64,000 nt of DNA from Clarkia xantiana subsp. parviflora (lineage: Eukaryota > Streptophyta > Magnoliopsida > Myrtales > Onagraceae). The translations under genes and the position numbers were made by a program. How positions within the stretch are numbered: the first letter of the stretch is position 1; the number at the start of each line of letters is the position of its first letter. Positions 15,001-27,388 of the stretch are shown one piece after another. The notes below the pieces were generated by a model. That model made no database searches and had not been told where the DNA came from. It worked only from the letters and a program-made list of their open reading frames with translations. The stretch is taken from positions 23,433,901 through 23,497,900 of the forward strand of contig JAPTYO010000013.1 of assembly GCA_036873135.1 (NCBI GenBank), in the 5' to 3' direction.

Positions 15001-16987
15001 CACATAATGGTCGACAACCGATTTGGAGGTCTTCGATCGAAATATCGCCGCACCTAGGCTTTAGTCGCCATTTTGGGCACATAATGGTCGACAACCGAAT
15101 TGGAGGTCTTCGATCGAATTGTCTCCGCACCTAGGCTTAAGTCGCCATTTTGGGCCCATAATGGTCGACAACCGATTTGGTGGTCTTCGATCGAATTGTC
15201 GCCGCACCTAGGCTTTAGTCGCCATCTTGGGCACATAATGGTCGACAACCGATTTGGAGGTCTTCGATCGAATTTTCGCCGCACCTAGGCTTTAGTCGCC
15301 ATTTTAGGCACATAATGGTCGACAACCGATTTGGAGGTCTTCGATCGAATTGTCGCCGCACCTAGGCTTTAGTCGCCATTTTGGGCACATAATGGTCGAC
15401 TACCGATTTGGAGGTCTTCGATCGAATTGTCGCCGCACCTAGGCTTTAGTCGTCATTTTGGGCACATAATGGTCGACAACCGATTTGGAGGTCTTCGATC
15501 GAATTGTCGCCGCACCTAGGCTTTAGTCGCCATTTTGGGCACATAATGGTCGACAACCGATTTGGAGGTCTTCGATCGAATTGTCGCCGCACCTAGGCTT
15601 TAGTCGCCATTTTAGGCACATAATGGTCGACAACCGATTTGGAGGTCTTCGATCGAATTGTCGCCGCACCTAGGCTTTAGTCGCCATTTTGGGCACATAA
15701 TGGTCGACAACCGATTTGGAGGTCTTCGATCGAATTGTCGCCGCACCTAGGCTTTAGTCGCCATTTTGGGCACATAATGGTCGACAACCGATTTGGAGGT
15801 CGTCGATCGAATTGTTGCCGCACCTAGGCTTTAGTCGCCATTTTGGGCACATAATAGTCGACAACCGATTTGGAGGTCTTCGATTCGAATTGTCGCTGCA
15901 CCTAGGCTTTAGTCGCCATTTTAGGCACATAATGGTCGACAACCGATTTGGAGGTCTTCGATCGAATTGTCGCCGCACCTAGGCTTTAGTCGCCATTTTG
16001 GGCACATAATGGTTGACTACCGATTTGGAGGTCTTCGATCGAATTGTCGCCGCACCTAGGCTTTAGTCGCCATTTTGGGCACATAATAGTCGACAACCGA
16101 TTTAGAGGTCTTCGTTCGAATTGTCGCCGCACCTAGGCTTTAGTCGCCATTTTGGGCACATAATGGTCAACAACCGATTTGGAGGTCTTCGATCGAATTG
16201 TCGCCGCACCTAGGCTTTAGTTTCCATTTTAGGCACATAATGGTCGACAACCGATTTGGAGGTCTTCGATCGAAATATCGCCGCACCTAGGCTTTAGTCG
16301 CCATTTTGGGCACATAATGGTCGACAACCGAATTGGAGGTCTTCGATCGAATTGTCTCCGCACCTAGGCTTAAGTCGCCATTTTGGGCCCATAATGGTCG
16401 ACAACCGATTTGGTGGTCTTCGATCGAATTGTCGCCGCACCTAGGCTTTAGTCGCCATCTTGGGCACATAATGGTCGACAACCGATTTGGAGGTCTTCGA
16501 TCGAATTTTCGCCGCACCTAGGCTTTAGTCGCCATTTTAGGCACATAATGGTCGACAACCGATTTGGAGGTCTTCGATCGAATTGTCGCCGCACCTAGGC
16601 TTTAGTCGCCATTTTGGGCACATAATGGTCGACTACCGATTTGGAGGTCTTCGATCGAATTGTCGCCGCACCTAGGCTTTAGTCGTCATTTTGGGCACAT
16701 AATGGTCGACAACCGATTTGGAGGTCTTCGATCGAATTGTCGCCGCACCTAGGCTTTAGTCGCCATTTTAGGCACATAATGGTCGACAACCGATTTGGAG
16801 GTCTTCGATCGAATTGTCGCCGCACCTAGGCTTTAGTCGCCATTTTAGGCACATAATGGTCGACAACCGATTTGGAGGTCTTCGATCGAATTGTCGCCGC
16901 ACCTAGGCTTAAGTCGCCATTTTGGGCACATAATGGTCGACAACCGATTTGGTGGTCTTCGATCGAATTGTCGCCGCACCTAGGCTT

Positions 16988-19900
16988 TAGTCGCCATCTT
17001 GGGCACATAATGGTCGACAACCGATTTGGAGGTCTTCGATCGAATTTTCGCCGCACCTAGGCTTTAGTCGCCATTTTAGGCACATAATGGTCGACAACCG
17101 ATTTGGAGGTCTTCGATCGAATTGTCGCCGCACCTAGGCTTTAGTCGCCATTTTGGGCACATAATGGTCGACTACCGATTTGGAGGTCTTCGATCGAATT
17201 GTCGCCGCACCTAGGCTTTAGTCGTCATTTTGGGCACATAATGGTCGACAACCGATTTGGAGGTCTTCGATCGAATTGTCGCCGCACCTAGGCTTTAGTC
17301 GCCATTTTGGGCACATAATGGTCGACAACCGATTTGGAGGTCTTCGATCGAATTGTCGCCGCACCTAGGCTTTAGTCGCCATTTTAGGCACATAATGGTC
17401 GACAACCGATTTGGAGGTCTTCGATCGAATTGTCGCCGCACCTAGGCTTTAGTCGCCATTTTGGGCACATAATGGTCGACAACCGATTTGGAGGTCTTCG
17501 ATCGAATTGTCGCCGCACCTAGGCTTTAGTCGCCATTTTGGGCACATAATGGTCGACAACCGATTTGGAGGTCGTCGATCGAATTGTTGCCGCACCTAGG
17601 CTTTAGTCGCCATTTTGGGCACATAATAGTCGACAACCGATTTGGAGGTCTTCGATTCGAATTGTCGCTGCACCTAGGCTTTAGTCGCCATTTTAGGCAC
17701 ATAATGGTCGACAACCGATTTGGAGGTCTTCGATCGAATTGTCGCCGCACCTAGGCTTTAGTCGCCATTTTGGGCACATAATGGTTGACTACCGATTTGG
17801 AGGTCTTCGATCGAATTGTCGCCGCACCTAGGCTTTAGTCGCCATTTTGGGCACATAATAGTCGACAACCGATTTAGAGGTCTTCGTTCGAATTGTCGCC
17901 GCACCTAGGCTTTAGTCGCCATTTTGGGCACATAATGGTCAACAACCGATTTGGAGGTCTTCGATCGAATTGTCGCCGCACCTAGGCTTTAGTTGCCATT
18001 TTAGGCACATAATGGTCGACAACCGATTTGGAGGTCTTCGATCGAAATATCGCCGCACCTAGGCTTTAGTCGCCATTTTGGGCACATAATGGTCGACAAC
18101 CGAATTGGAGGTCTTCGATCGAATTGTCTCCGCACCTAGGCTTAAGTCGCCATTTTGGGCCCATAATGGTCGACAACCGATTTGGTGGTCTTCGATCGAA
18201 TTGTCGCCGCACCTAGGCTTTAGTCGCCATCTTGGGCACATAATGGTCGACAACCGATTTGGAGGTCTTCGATCGAATTTTCGCCGCACCTAGGCTTTAG
18301 TCGCCATTTTAGGCACATAATGGTCGACAACCGATTTGGAGGTCTTCGATCGAATTGTCGCCGCACCTAGGCTTTAGTCGCCATTTTGGGCACATAATGG
18401 TCGACTACCGATTTGGAGGTCTTCGATCGAATTGTCGCCGCACCTAGGCTTTAGTCGTCATTTTGGGCACATAATGGTCGACAACCGATTTGGAGGTCTT
18501 CGATCGAATTGTCGCCGCACCTAGGCTTTAGTCGCCATTTTGGGCACATAATGGTCGACAACCGATTTGGAGGTCTTCGATCGAATTGTCGCCGCACCTA
18601 GGCTTTAGTCGCCATTTTAGGCACATAATGGTCGACAACCGATTTGGAGGTCTTCGATCGAATTGTCGCCGCACCTAGGCTTTAGTCGCCATTTTGGGCA
18701 CATAATGGTCGACAACCGATTTGGAGGTCTTCGATCGAATTGTCGCCGCACCTAGGCTTTAGTCGCCATTTTGGGCACATAATGGTCGACAACCGATTTG
18801 GAGGTCGTCGATCGAATTGTTGCCGCACCTAGGCTTTAGTCGCCATTTTGGGCACATAATAGTCGACAACCGATTTGGAGGTCTTCGATTCGAATTGTCG
18901 CTGCACCTAGGCTTTAGTCGCCATTTTAGGCACCTAATGGTCGACAACCGATTTGGAGGTCTTCGATCGAATTTTCGCCGCATCTAGACTTTAGTCGCCA
19001 TTTTGGGCACATAATGGTCGACAACCGATTTGGAGGTCTTCGATCGAATTGTCGCCGCACCTAGGCTTAAGTCGCCATTTTGGGCACATAATGGTCGACA
19101 ACCGATTTGGTGGTCTTCGATCGAATTGTCGCCACACCTAGGCTTTAGTCGCCATTTTGGGCACATAATGGTCGACAACCGATTTGGAGGTCTTCGTTCG
19201 AATTGTCGCCGCACCTAGGCTTTAGTCGCCATTTTAGGCACATAATGGTCGACAACCGATTTGGAGGTCTTCGATCGAATTGTCGCCGCACCTAGGCTAG
19301 GCTTTAGTCGCCATTTTGGGAACATAATGGTCGACTACCGATTTGGAGGTCTTCGATCGAATTGTCGCCGCACCTAGGCTTTAGTCGTCATTTTGGGCAC
19401 ATAATGGTCGACAACCGATTTGGAGGTCTTCGATCGAACTGTTGCCGCACCTAGGCTTTAGTCGCCATTTTGGGCACATAATGGTCGACAACCGATTGGG
19501 AGGTCTTCGATCGAATTGTCGCCGCACCTATGCTTCAGTCGCCATTTTGGGCACATAATGGTCGACAACCAATTTGGAGGTCTTCAATCGAATTTTCCCG
19601 CACCTAGGCTTTAGTCGCCATTTTGGGCACATAATGGTCGACAACCGATTCGGAGGTCTTCGATCGAATTGTCACCGCACCTAGGCTTTAGTCGCCATTT
19701 TGGGCACATAATGGTCGACAACCGATTTGGAGGTCTTTGATCGAATTGTCGCCGCACCTAGGCTTTAGTCGCCATTTTGGGCACATAATGGTCGACAACC
19801 GATTTGGAGGTCTTCGATTGAATTGTCGCCGCACCTAGGCTTTAGTCGCCATTTTAGGCACATAATGGTCGACAACCGATTTGGAGGTCTTCGATCGAAT

Positions 19901-20381
19901 TGTCGCCGCACCTAGGCTTTAGTCGCCATTTTGGGCACATAATGGTCGACAACCGATTTGGAGGTCTTCGATCGAATTGTCGCCGCACCTAGGCTTAAGT
20001 CGCCATTTTGGGCACATAATGGTCGACAACCGATTTTGTGGTCTTCGATCTAATTGTCGCCGCACCTAGGCTTTAGTCGCCATTTTGTGCACATAATGGT
20101 CGACAACCGATTTGGAGGTCTTCGATCGAATTGTCGCCGCACCTAGGCTTTAGTCGCCATTTTGGGCACATAATGGTCGACAACCGATTTGGAGGTCTTC
20201 GATCGAATTGTCGCCTCACCTAGGCTATAGTCGCCATTTTAGGCACATAATGGTCGACAACCGATTTGGAGGTCTTCGATCGAATTTTTGCCGCACCTAA
20301 GCTTTAGTCGCCATTTTTGGCACATAATGGTCGACAACCGATTTGGAGGTCTTCGATCGAATTGTCGCCGCACCTAGGCTT
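16988..20381. repeat. Satellite block duplication, copy 1 (3394 bp)
   Basis: Rare monomer variants in this block recur exactly 3394 bp downstream: a GGCACCTAATGG variant, a GATTCGAATTGTCGCTG monomer, a doubled CTAGG unit, a TATGCTTCAG monomer and a GTGCACATAATGG monomer. 3394 bp equals 44 monomers plus 6 bp of net indels, so the offset marks this block rather than the basic period. The left edge was inferred by extending the match back from the right end of copy 2. Confidence 0.85.
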
Positions 20382-23300
20382 TAGTCGCCATCTTGGGCAC
20401 ATAATGGTCGACAACCGATTTGGAGGTCTTCGATCGAATTTTCGCCGCACCTAGGCTTTAGTCGCCATTTTAGGCACATAATGGTCGACAACCGATTTGG
20501 AGGTCTTCGATCGAATTGTCGCCGCACCTAGGCTTTAGTCGCCATTTTGGGCACATAATGGTCGACTACCGATTTGGAGGTCTTCGATCGAATTGTCGCC
20601 GCACCTAGGCTTTAGTCGTCATTTTGGGCACATAATGGTCGACAACCGATTTGGAGGTCTTCGATCGAATTGTCGCCGCACCTAGGCTTTAGTCGCCATT
20701 TTGGGCACATAATGGTCGACAACCGATTTGGAGGTCTTCGATCGAATTGTCGCCGCACCTAGGCTTTAGTCGCCATTTTAGGCACATAATGGTCGACAAC
20801 CGATTTGGAGGTCTTCGATCGAATTGTCGCCGCACCTAGGCTTTAGTCGCCATTTTGGGCACATAATGGTCGACAACCGATTTGGAGGTCTTCGATCGAA
20901 TTGTCGCCGCACCTAGGCTTTAGTCGCCATTTTGGGCACATAATGGTCGACAACCGATTTGGAGGTCGTCGATCGAATTGTTGCCGCACCTAGGCTTTAG
21001 TCGCCATTTTGGGCACATAATAGTCGACAACCGATTTGGAGGTCTTCGATTCGAATTGTCGCTGCACCTAGGCTTTAGTCGCCATTTTAGGCACATAATG
21101 GTCGACAACCGATTTGGAGGTCTTCGATCGAATTGTCGCCGCACCTAGGCTTTAGTCGCCATTTTGGGCACATAATGGTTGACTACCGATTTGGAGGTCT
21201 TCGATCGAATTGTCGCCGCACCTAGGCTTTAGTCGCCATTTTGGGCACATAATAGTCGACAACCGATTTAGAGGTCTTCGTTCGAATTGTCGCCGCACCT
21301 AGGCTTTAGTCGCCATTTAGGGCACATAATGGTCAACAACCGATTTGGAGGTCTTCGATCGAATTGTCGCCGCACCTAGGCTTTAGTTGCCATTTTAGGC
21401 ACATAATGGTCGACAACCGATTTGGAGGTCTTCGATCGAAATATCGCCGCACCTAGGCTTTAGTCGCCATTTTGGGCACATAATGGTCGACAACCGAATT
21501 GGAGGTCTTCGATCGAATTGTCTCCGCACCTAGGCTTAAGTCGCCATTTTGGGCCCATAATGGTCGACAACCGATTTGGTGGTCTTCGATCGAATTGTCG
21601 CCGCACCTAGGCTTTAGTCGCCATCTTGGGCACATAATGGTCGACAACCGATTTGGAGGTCTTCGATCGAATTTTCGCCGCACCTAGGCTTTAGTCGCCA
21701 TTTTAGGCACATAATGGTCGACAACCGATTTGGAGGTCTTCGATCGAATTGTCGCCGCACCTAGGCTTTAGTCGCCATTTTGGGCACATAATGGTCGACT
21801 ACCGATTTGGAGGTCTTCGATCGAATTGTCGCCGCACCTAGGCTTTAGTCGTCATTTTGGGCACATAATGGTCGACAACCGATTTGGAGGTCTTCGATCG
21901 AATTGTCGCCGCACCTAGGCTTTAGTCGCCATTTTGGGCACATAATGGTCGACAACCGATTTGGAGGTCTTCGATCGAATTGTCGCCGCACCTAGGCTTT
22001 AGTCGCCATTTTAGGCACATAATGGTCGACAACCGATTTGGAGGTCTTCGATCGAATTGTCGCCGCACCTAGGCTTTAGTCGCCATTTTGGGCACATAAT
22101 GGTCGACAACCGATTTGGAGGTCTTCGATCGAATTGTCGCCGCACCTAGGCTTTAGTCGCCATTTTGGGCACATAATGGTCGACAACCGATTTGGAGGTC
22201 GTCGATCGAATTGTTGCCGCACCTAGGCTTTAGTCGCCATTTTGGGCACATAATAGTCGACAACCGATTTGGAGGTCTTCGATTCGAATTGTCGCTGCAC
22301 CTAGGCTTTAGTCGCCATTTTAGGCACCTAATGGTCGACAACCGATTTGGAGGTCTTCGATCGAATTTTCGCCGCATCTAGACTTTAGTCGCCATTTTGG
22401 GCACATAATGGTCGACAACCGATTTGGAGGTCTTCGATCGAATTGTCGCCGCACCTAGGCTTAAGTCGCCATTTTGGGCACATAATGGTCGACAACCGAT
22501 TTGGTGGTCTTCGATCGAATTGTCGCCACACCTAGGCTTTAGTCGCCATTTTGGGCACATAATGGTCGACAACCGATTTGGAGGTCTTCGTTCGAATTGT
22601 CGCCGCACCTAGGCTTTAGTCGCCATTTTAGGCACATAATGGTCGACAACCGATTTGGAGGTCTTCGATCGAATTGTCGCCGCACCTAGGCTAGGCTTTA
22701 GTCGCCATTTTGGGAACATAATGGTCGACTACCGATTTGGAGGTCTTCGATCGAATTGTCGCCGCACCTAGGCTTTAGTCGTCATTTTGGGCACATAATG
22801 GTCGACAACCGATTTGGAGGTCTTCGATCGAACTGTTGCCGCACCTAGGCTTTAGTCGCCATTTTGGGCACATAATGGTCGACAACCGATTGGGAGGTCT
22901 TCGATCGAATTGTCGCCGCACCTATGCTTCAGTCGCCATTTTGGGCACATAATGGTCGACAACCAATTTGGAGGTCTTCAATCGAATTTTCCCGCACCTA
23001 GGCTTTAGTCGCCATTTTGGGCACATAATGGTCGACAACCGATTCGGAGGTCTTCGATCGAATTGTCACCGCACCTAGGCTTTAGTCGCCATTTTGGGCA
23101 CATAATGGTCGACAACCGATTTGGAGGTCTTTGATCGAATTGTCGCCGCACCTAGGCTTTAGTCGCCATTTTGGGCACATAATGGTCGACAACCGATTTG
23201 GAGGTCTTCGATTGAATTGTCGCCGCACCTAGGCTTTAGTCGCCATTTTAGGCACATAATGGTCGACAACCGATTTGGAGGTCTTCGATCGAATTGTCGC

Positions 23301-23775
23301 CGCACCTAGGCTTTAGTCGCCATTTTGGGCACATAATGGTCGACAACCGATTTGGAGGTCTTCGATCGAATTGTCGCCGCACCTAGGCTTAAGTCGCCAT
23401 TTTGGGCACATAATGGTCGACAACCGATTTTGTGGTCTTCGATCTAATTGTCGCCGCACCTAGGCTTTAGTCGCCATTTTGTGCACATAATGGTCGACAA
23501 CCGATTTGGAGGTCTTCGATCGAATTGTCGCCGCACCTAGGCTTTAGTCGCCATTTTGGGCACATAATGGTCGACAACCGATTTGGAGGTCTTCGATCGA
23601 ATTGTCGCCTCACCTAGGCTATAGTCGCCATTTTAGGCACATAATGGTCGACAACCGATTTGGAGGTCTTCGATCGAATTTTTGCCGCACCTAAGCTTTA
23701 GTCGCCATTTTTGGCACATAATGGTCGACAACCGATTTGGAGGTCTTCGATCGAATTGTCGCCGCACCTAGGCTT
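20382..23775. repeat. Satellite block duplication, copy 2 (3394 bp)
   Basis: Direct tandem copy of the preceding block. By eye I found only one clear difference, near 21319 (CATTTAGGGC against CATTTTGGGC). The copy begins at TAGTCGCCATCTTGGG, which matches the start of copy 1, and similarity of phase is lost after about 23775 where the terminal degenerate monomers begin. Confidence 0.85.
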
Positions 23776-23895
23776 TAGTTGCCATTTTGGGCACATAATG
23801 GTCGACAACCAATTTGGAGGTCTTCGATCGAATTGTTTCCGTACCTAGGCTTTAGTCGCCAGTTTGGGCACATAATGGTCGACAACCGATTTGGA
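23776..23895. repeat. Degenerate terminal satellite monomers
   Basis: The last one and a half monomers carry private changes not seen inside the array (TTGCCATTTT, GACAACCAATTTGG, TTGTTTCCGTACC, CGCCAGTTTGGG). The array stops inside a monomer at GATTTGGA and non-satellite sequence follows. Higher divergence at the edge than in the interior is usual for satellites homogenised by unequal exchange. Confidence 0.8.
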
Positions 23896-24053
23896 TGGCG
23901 CAAGTCGAGGATGATAATATCGAAATGATTTCTTTATAAAGAAAATGGATCTCGGGGGACCCTTTCATTCAGCATTTCCTAGTACATCAAAAAGGAAAGC
24001 TTGACATTAGTTATAACAAAAATAGGTATCTATCACAAAAGTTAATGTGACTT

Positions 24054-24576
24054 CTATGATCGTTGTGTCTTCGTGTGATAACAGTGTCGTGCTATGGCCT
24101 GATCTCCTCGAACTTCACCGATTCCTCGAGGCTTCGAGAATTTCATTACTTGATGCGCCGTTGAAGGGATGATGTGGTAAGGATTGAGGGTAGTTCTTCC
24201 AATGATGGCGTTTTAGGATGAAACTGCATCAACCAGTACGAAAAGTATATCCACTTGTAAGGTCTTGTCTCCTCCCAAGATGGTGGTTAATTGAATGGCG
24301 CCCAAAGGATAAATAGTTTCTCCTGCGAAGCCTGTCAAAGGAAAATTGACTTTCTTCAGATCCTTTTTGGAGAAACCTAGTTGTAAGAATGCTTGGTAAA
24401 AGAGGATGTCCGTCGAGCTTCCACTATCGATGAGGATCCTTTTGACTTTATAAGTGGCGATCAGTAAAGTGACCACCAGAGCATCTTCATGTGGTTGATC
24501 TATTTTTGCAAGATCGTTGATCGTAAAACTAATGGTCTCGAGGTCGGGTTCCCAAGGTCTCTTCCCCATTACTGCC
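24054..24576 (-). pseudogene. Tat-1 aspartic protease fragment
   Basis: The minus-strand frame contains the retroviral-type aspartic protease signature IDSGSSTDILF, followed by a region that ends at an in-frame TAA near 24210. Past that stop the same frame continues with YNAIIGRTTL-like homology (N-A-I-I-G-R-T-T-L directly after the stop), matching the same region of Tat-2, up to a TAG at 24054-24056. The protease would cleave the gag-pol polyprotein inside the particle. Its upstream side is interrupted by the hAT element; if the hAT and one copy of its target duplication are ignored, the frame joins that of the gag-protease linker beyond 28777. Broken, so not functional. Confidence 0.88.
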
Positions 24577-24584
24577 GTTGTGGA
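24577..24584. repeat. hAT target-site duplication, left copy
   Basis: GTTGTGGA lies immediately outside the left terminal inverted repeat and is repeated exactly at 28770-28777. Eight base pairs is the usual target duplication length for the hAT superfamily. Confidence 0.97.
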
Positions 24585-24755
24585 TAGGGATGGCAACGGG
24601 GCGGGTCGGGGCGGGTTTTCACCGCCCCGGACCCGCCCCGCGGGTCGGGTTTGAAGACCCGGCCCCGGGTATATAAGCCTCCCGGGGCGGGTCAGTCGGG
24701 ACAAAAAATCCCGCGGGTCGACCCGCGGGGCCCCGACCCGACCCGAACGTGGTAG
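24585..24755. repeat. hAT left terminal inverted repeat and GC-rich subterminal region
   Basis: The 13-bp terminal repeat is followed by dense copies of GGGTCGG, CGGGTCGG, GACCCG and CCCGCGGG. Short repeated motifs in subterminal regions are the known binding sites of Ac/hAT-type transposases, so these are candidate binding sites. Composition is far richer in GC than the rest of the element. Confidence 0.8.
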
Positions 24756-25005
24756 TTTTTTTTTTTTTTTTTTTTTTTTTCACCATAAAAACAGCAAACA
24801 CCAAATGTCCAAATTCAAATCAAATACAAACATAACAACACCAAATCCAAATTCAAACACCAAATCAAACACAAACAACACAACACCAAATCCACATCAC
24901 CAAATCCAAACACCAAATCCACATCACCAAATCCAAACACCAAATCCAAATTACTAAATTCAAACACCAAATTCAAATCGAAATCCACTTATAGTTCACC
25001 ATTGG
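24756..25005. repeat. T25 tract and degenerate CACCAAATCCAAA repeats
   Basis: A run of 25 T (24756-24780) is followed by about 200 bp of loosely repeated CACCAAATCCAAA/CAAATTCAAACAC units of 12-18 bp. This lies downstream of the transposase stop codon, so it is the 3' untranslated or subterminal part of the hAT. No coding potential seen. Confidence 0.75.
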
Positions 25006-25029
25006 AACATCACACTCCACATCTTCCAC

Positions 25030-27388
25030 TTACGATTCGTTCACCATTGGAACATCACACTCCACATCGTCTTCCTCTTCTTCAATACATGGTGGCAACT
25101 CCATCTTATTCCCACTCCCCGAAGATTCATCTATGCAATACAAGTACACAAATACAACCAAGAGAGATGTAGTTAAAACAAATATATATATATATTAGAT
25201 TACAAAAAAGATTAAAAATAGTATTGTACCTCGAATTTGACTCCAACACCAACTCTGGGAACACATTAACGCTTCAACAAATTCAGGCTTGAGCCTACTA
25301 CGATTCTTGTTCAACACATTCCCACTAGTAGAAAAAGAAGACTCGGAAGCGACAGTGGAAACTGGAACAGCAAGGACATCTCTTGCCATAGCTTGCAAAA
25401 TAGGGAAACCACTTCCTCCCGTTCTCCACCAACCCAATATATCAAGTGGTTTATCAGGAAGACACGCTGCATCCACATAGCTCCGATACTCAATTCTAAC
25501 CGAGTCTACTATGGCAGAGCAAGTTTGGTCTGAAGCTTTTGCTTTCATAACAGAGGGCATGAACAACTTTTGCTTCTTACTACGACGGCTGTCAGTAGAT
25601 TCCTCATTCAAAGTTGAAGTATCAGTTTCTGACCTCTCTTTCGGCTTCAGTTCATCCAATTCTTGTTTGTACTGATACATCATATCAAAGATGCATGACT
25701 GAATTCTAGTAAACTCTTCAGAAGAAGCAGTACCAGGCATCAATTGATTGTAAAAGTGATTCACAGTTGTCATCTTATATCTAGGATCAAGGAATACACC
25801 AACACCCATGATACCATGAATAACAGACCAATAAGAATTGAACTTATCCAGCATCTTTATAGACATATCCCTAATCACGCTGTTTGGATCTTCAATCCAT
25901 TTGCCCAATTGCATCCTAATCTCACACATATCGTTGAAAAAAAGATGCATTGTTGGGTATCTTGAACCAGAAAAAAGCTTGGTCACATCATAGAAATAAG
26001 ACAACTTCTCACATATTTCATCTGCTAGCTTCCACTCCTCCTCAGATGGCAATGTTTTATAAAGAGGTTCTCTTTGCTTAGCACGTTTAAACACGTTCTT
26101 ATAAAGAAGTGCAACACTAAGCATCAAAAACGTGGAGTTCCAACGTGTCTTACAATCAACAGTTAATTCCTTTTCATAACGAACATTCAACTGATCAGCG
26201 GCCTCCTTAAATTTTTGCAATCTCTTAGGAGAACCAGTCCAAAACACAACGCTATCACGGATTTTTTGAATTGACACGGCAATTATATCAAGGCCATATT
26301 TCACAATCAAGTTTAAAATATGGGCAGAACATCTCATGTGAAGTAACCTTCCTTGTAGCAAGAGATCATTCGAGTCTAACCTTCCCAAGAGATTGCGGAG
26401 CATGGCATCATTCGTGGTGCAATTATCAACCGTGACGGCTAATATTTTCCTATCCACATTCCAATCCATAAAACATTCTGCAAGTATCTCAGTCAGTGCT
26501 TCCGCAGTATGTGGACTTGGAACATAAGCAAACCTGAAACGTAAAAACAAAAAAATGTTTATAAAATAAAATTTAATAATAATATCTCAATAAAAAATTA
26601 ACAAATAATAAAATAAGTTAGTACCTCAAGATAATGCTTTGCAAAGACCATTTTTTATCAATAAAATGAGCTGTAATTGCCATGTAACCCTTCTGTTGGC
26701 TCGGTGATGTCCACATATCTGTGGTTATAGAAACTCTACTACCACTCAATGCCAACATCTTCATAACATCCTTCTTCGTATCAGCATACATCTTCACAAT
26801 ATCACCACGTATTGTGTTTCGACAAACCATCTTGAATGTTGGATTCAACTCCGAACAAAGTTCTCGAAATCCAACATAATCAACTACTGAGAGAGGAAAC
26901 CCATGCAAGACTATCATCCTAGCAATCTTTCCTCTAACAACTAAAGGATCAGCATTTGACAGTGCAACCTTTTCATTCTCTACATTTTTCTTCTTTGAAA
27001 AGTTAATCCACATCTGCTTCGGATCCCGATTGGTTCGCTTAGCACACCGTTCGAAATGATTATGCAAGTGTTTTGTACCATTTTTAGATTCAGCACCAAG
27101 TTTTGTATTGCAATACTTACAAAAAGCTAATGCAGCACCGTTAATCTTCTTTTCAATAAAATGCTGCCATATCTCTGCTTTCCGTTTTTTTGACACACCA
27201 GATGAATCTTCAACTTCAACGCTATCAACATCAACGGTAGGAGGAACGCTGTCATCAGAACCGATAGGAAGGCTTCCACTAATTGGTTGCGAACCAACCA
27301 TTGTTGAAGGGGATTCACCAATCGGAACCGAAGTAGAAACTGAACCAGCCGTGCTAGCCTTAGATGTTGCACCATCGGGTTCAACCAT
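25030..27388 (-). CDS. hAT transposase, BED zinc finger, three exons (about 722 aa)
   Basis: The minus-strand exons are 27388-26625, 26533-25230 and 25130-25030, with GT-AG introns at 26624-26534 (91 bp) and 25229-25131 (99 bp). The joined length is 2169 bp, divisible by three, with no internal stop. Residues 60-120 hold a BED-type zinc finger (C90, C93, then an H-rich stretch and C115), which binds DNA. Candidate catalytic acids are D224 (ITTDMWTS), D291 (TVDNCTTND) and E652 (in VASESSFS). Residues 619-683 match the hAT dimerisation region (ILGWW, ARDVLAVPVS, EALMCSQ). The last exon gives an acidic tail. I start at the ATG at 27388; the frame is open a few codons upstream but without another ATG. 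It would cut and re-insert the element by binding its ends. Exon borders are read from splice consensus and frame. Confidence 0.9.

Larger units (their letters stand above)
1..23895. repeat. 77-bp tandem satellite array, about 310 monomers
   Basis: The whole stretch is head-to-tail copies of one 77-bp monomer, seen from exact 77-bp spacing of landmarks such as CACCTAGGC and ATAATGGTCGACAACC. Each monomer carries three short palindromes: CCTAGG, GTCGAC and TTCGATCGAA. Most monomers differ from the consensus at only a few sites, and the variants recur (GGGCAC or TAGGCAC, GGTGG or GGAGG, CTTTAG or CTTAAG, GCCCATAAT). A few carry small indels, for example a repeated CTAGG near 6048, 9280, 19297 and 22690. 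The array starts before base 1. Because 77 is not a multiple of three, a frame returns only every 231 bp, which creates repeated 62-76 codon frames on both strands; these are not genes. Location (centromeric, pericentromeric or subtelomeric) cannot be decided here. Confidence 0.98.

Noticed and set aside
120..22612. Repeated 62-76 codon reading frames on both strands, for example 120-350 and 782-970
   Set aside because: They are phase effects of the 77-bp satellite: three monomers (231 bp) restore the frame. They repeat with the monomer and end at the same motif.
1..23895. CRISPR-like array
   Set aside because: The repeats are contiguous with no unique spacers, and the setting is a plant genome.
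1..23895. CENP-B box in the satellite monomer
   Set aside because: CTTCGATCGAATTGTCG has the TTCG and the central A of the box but lacks the required CGGG, so the match is not convincing.
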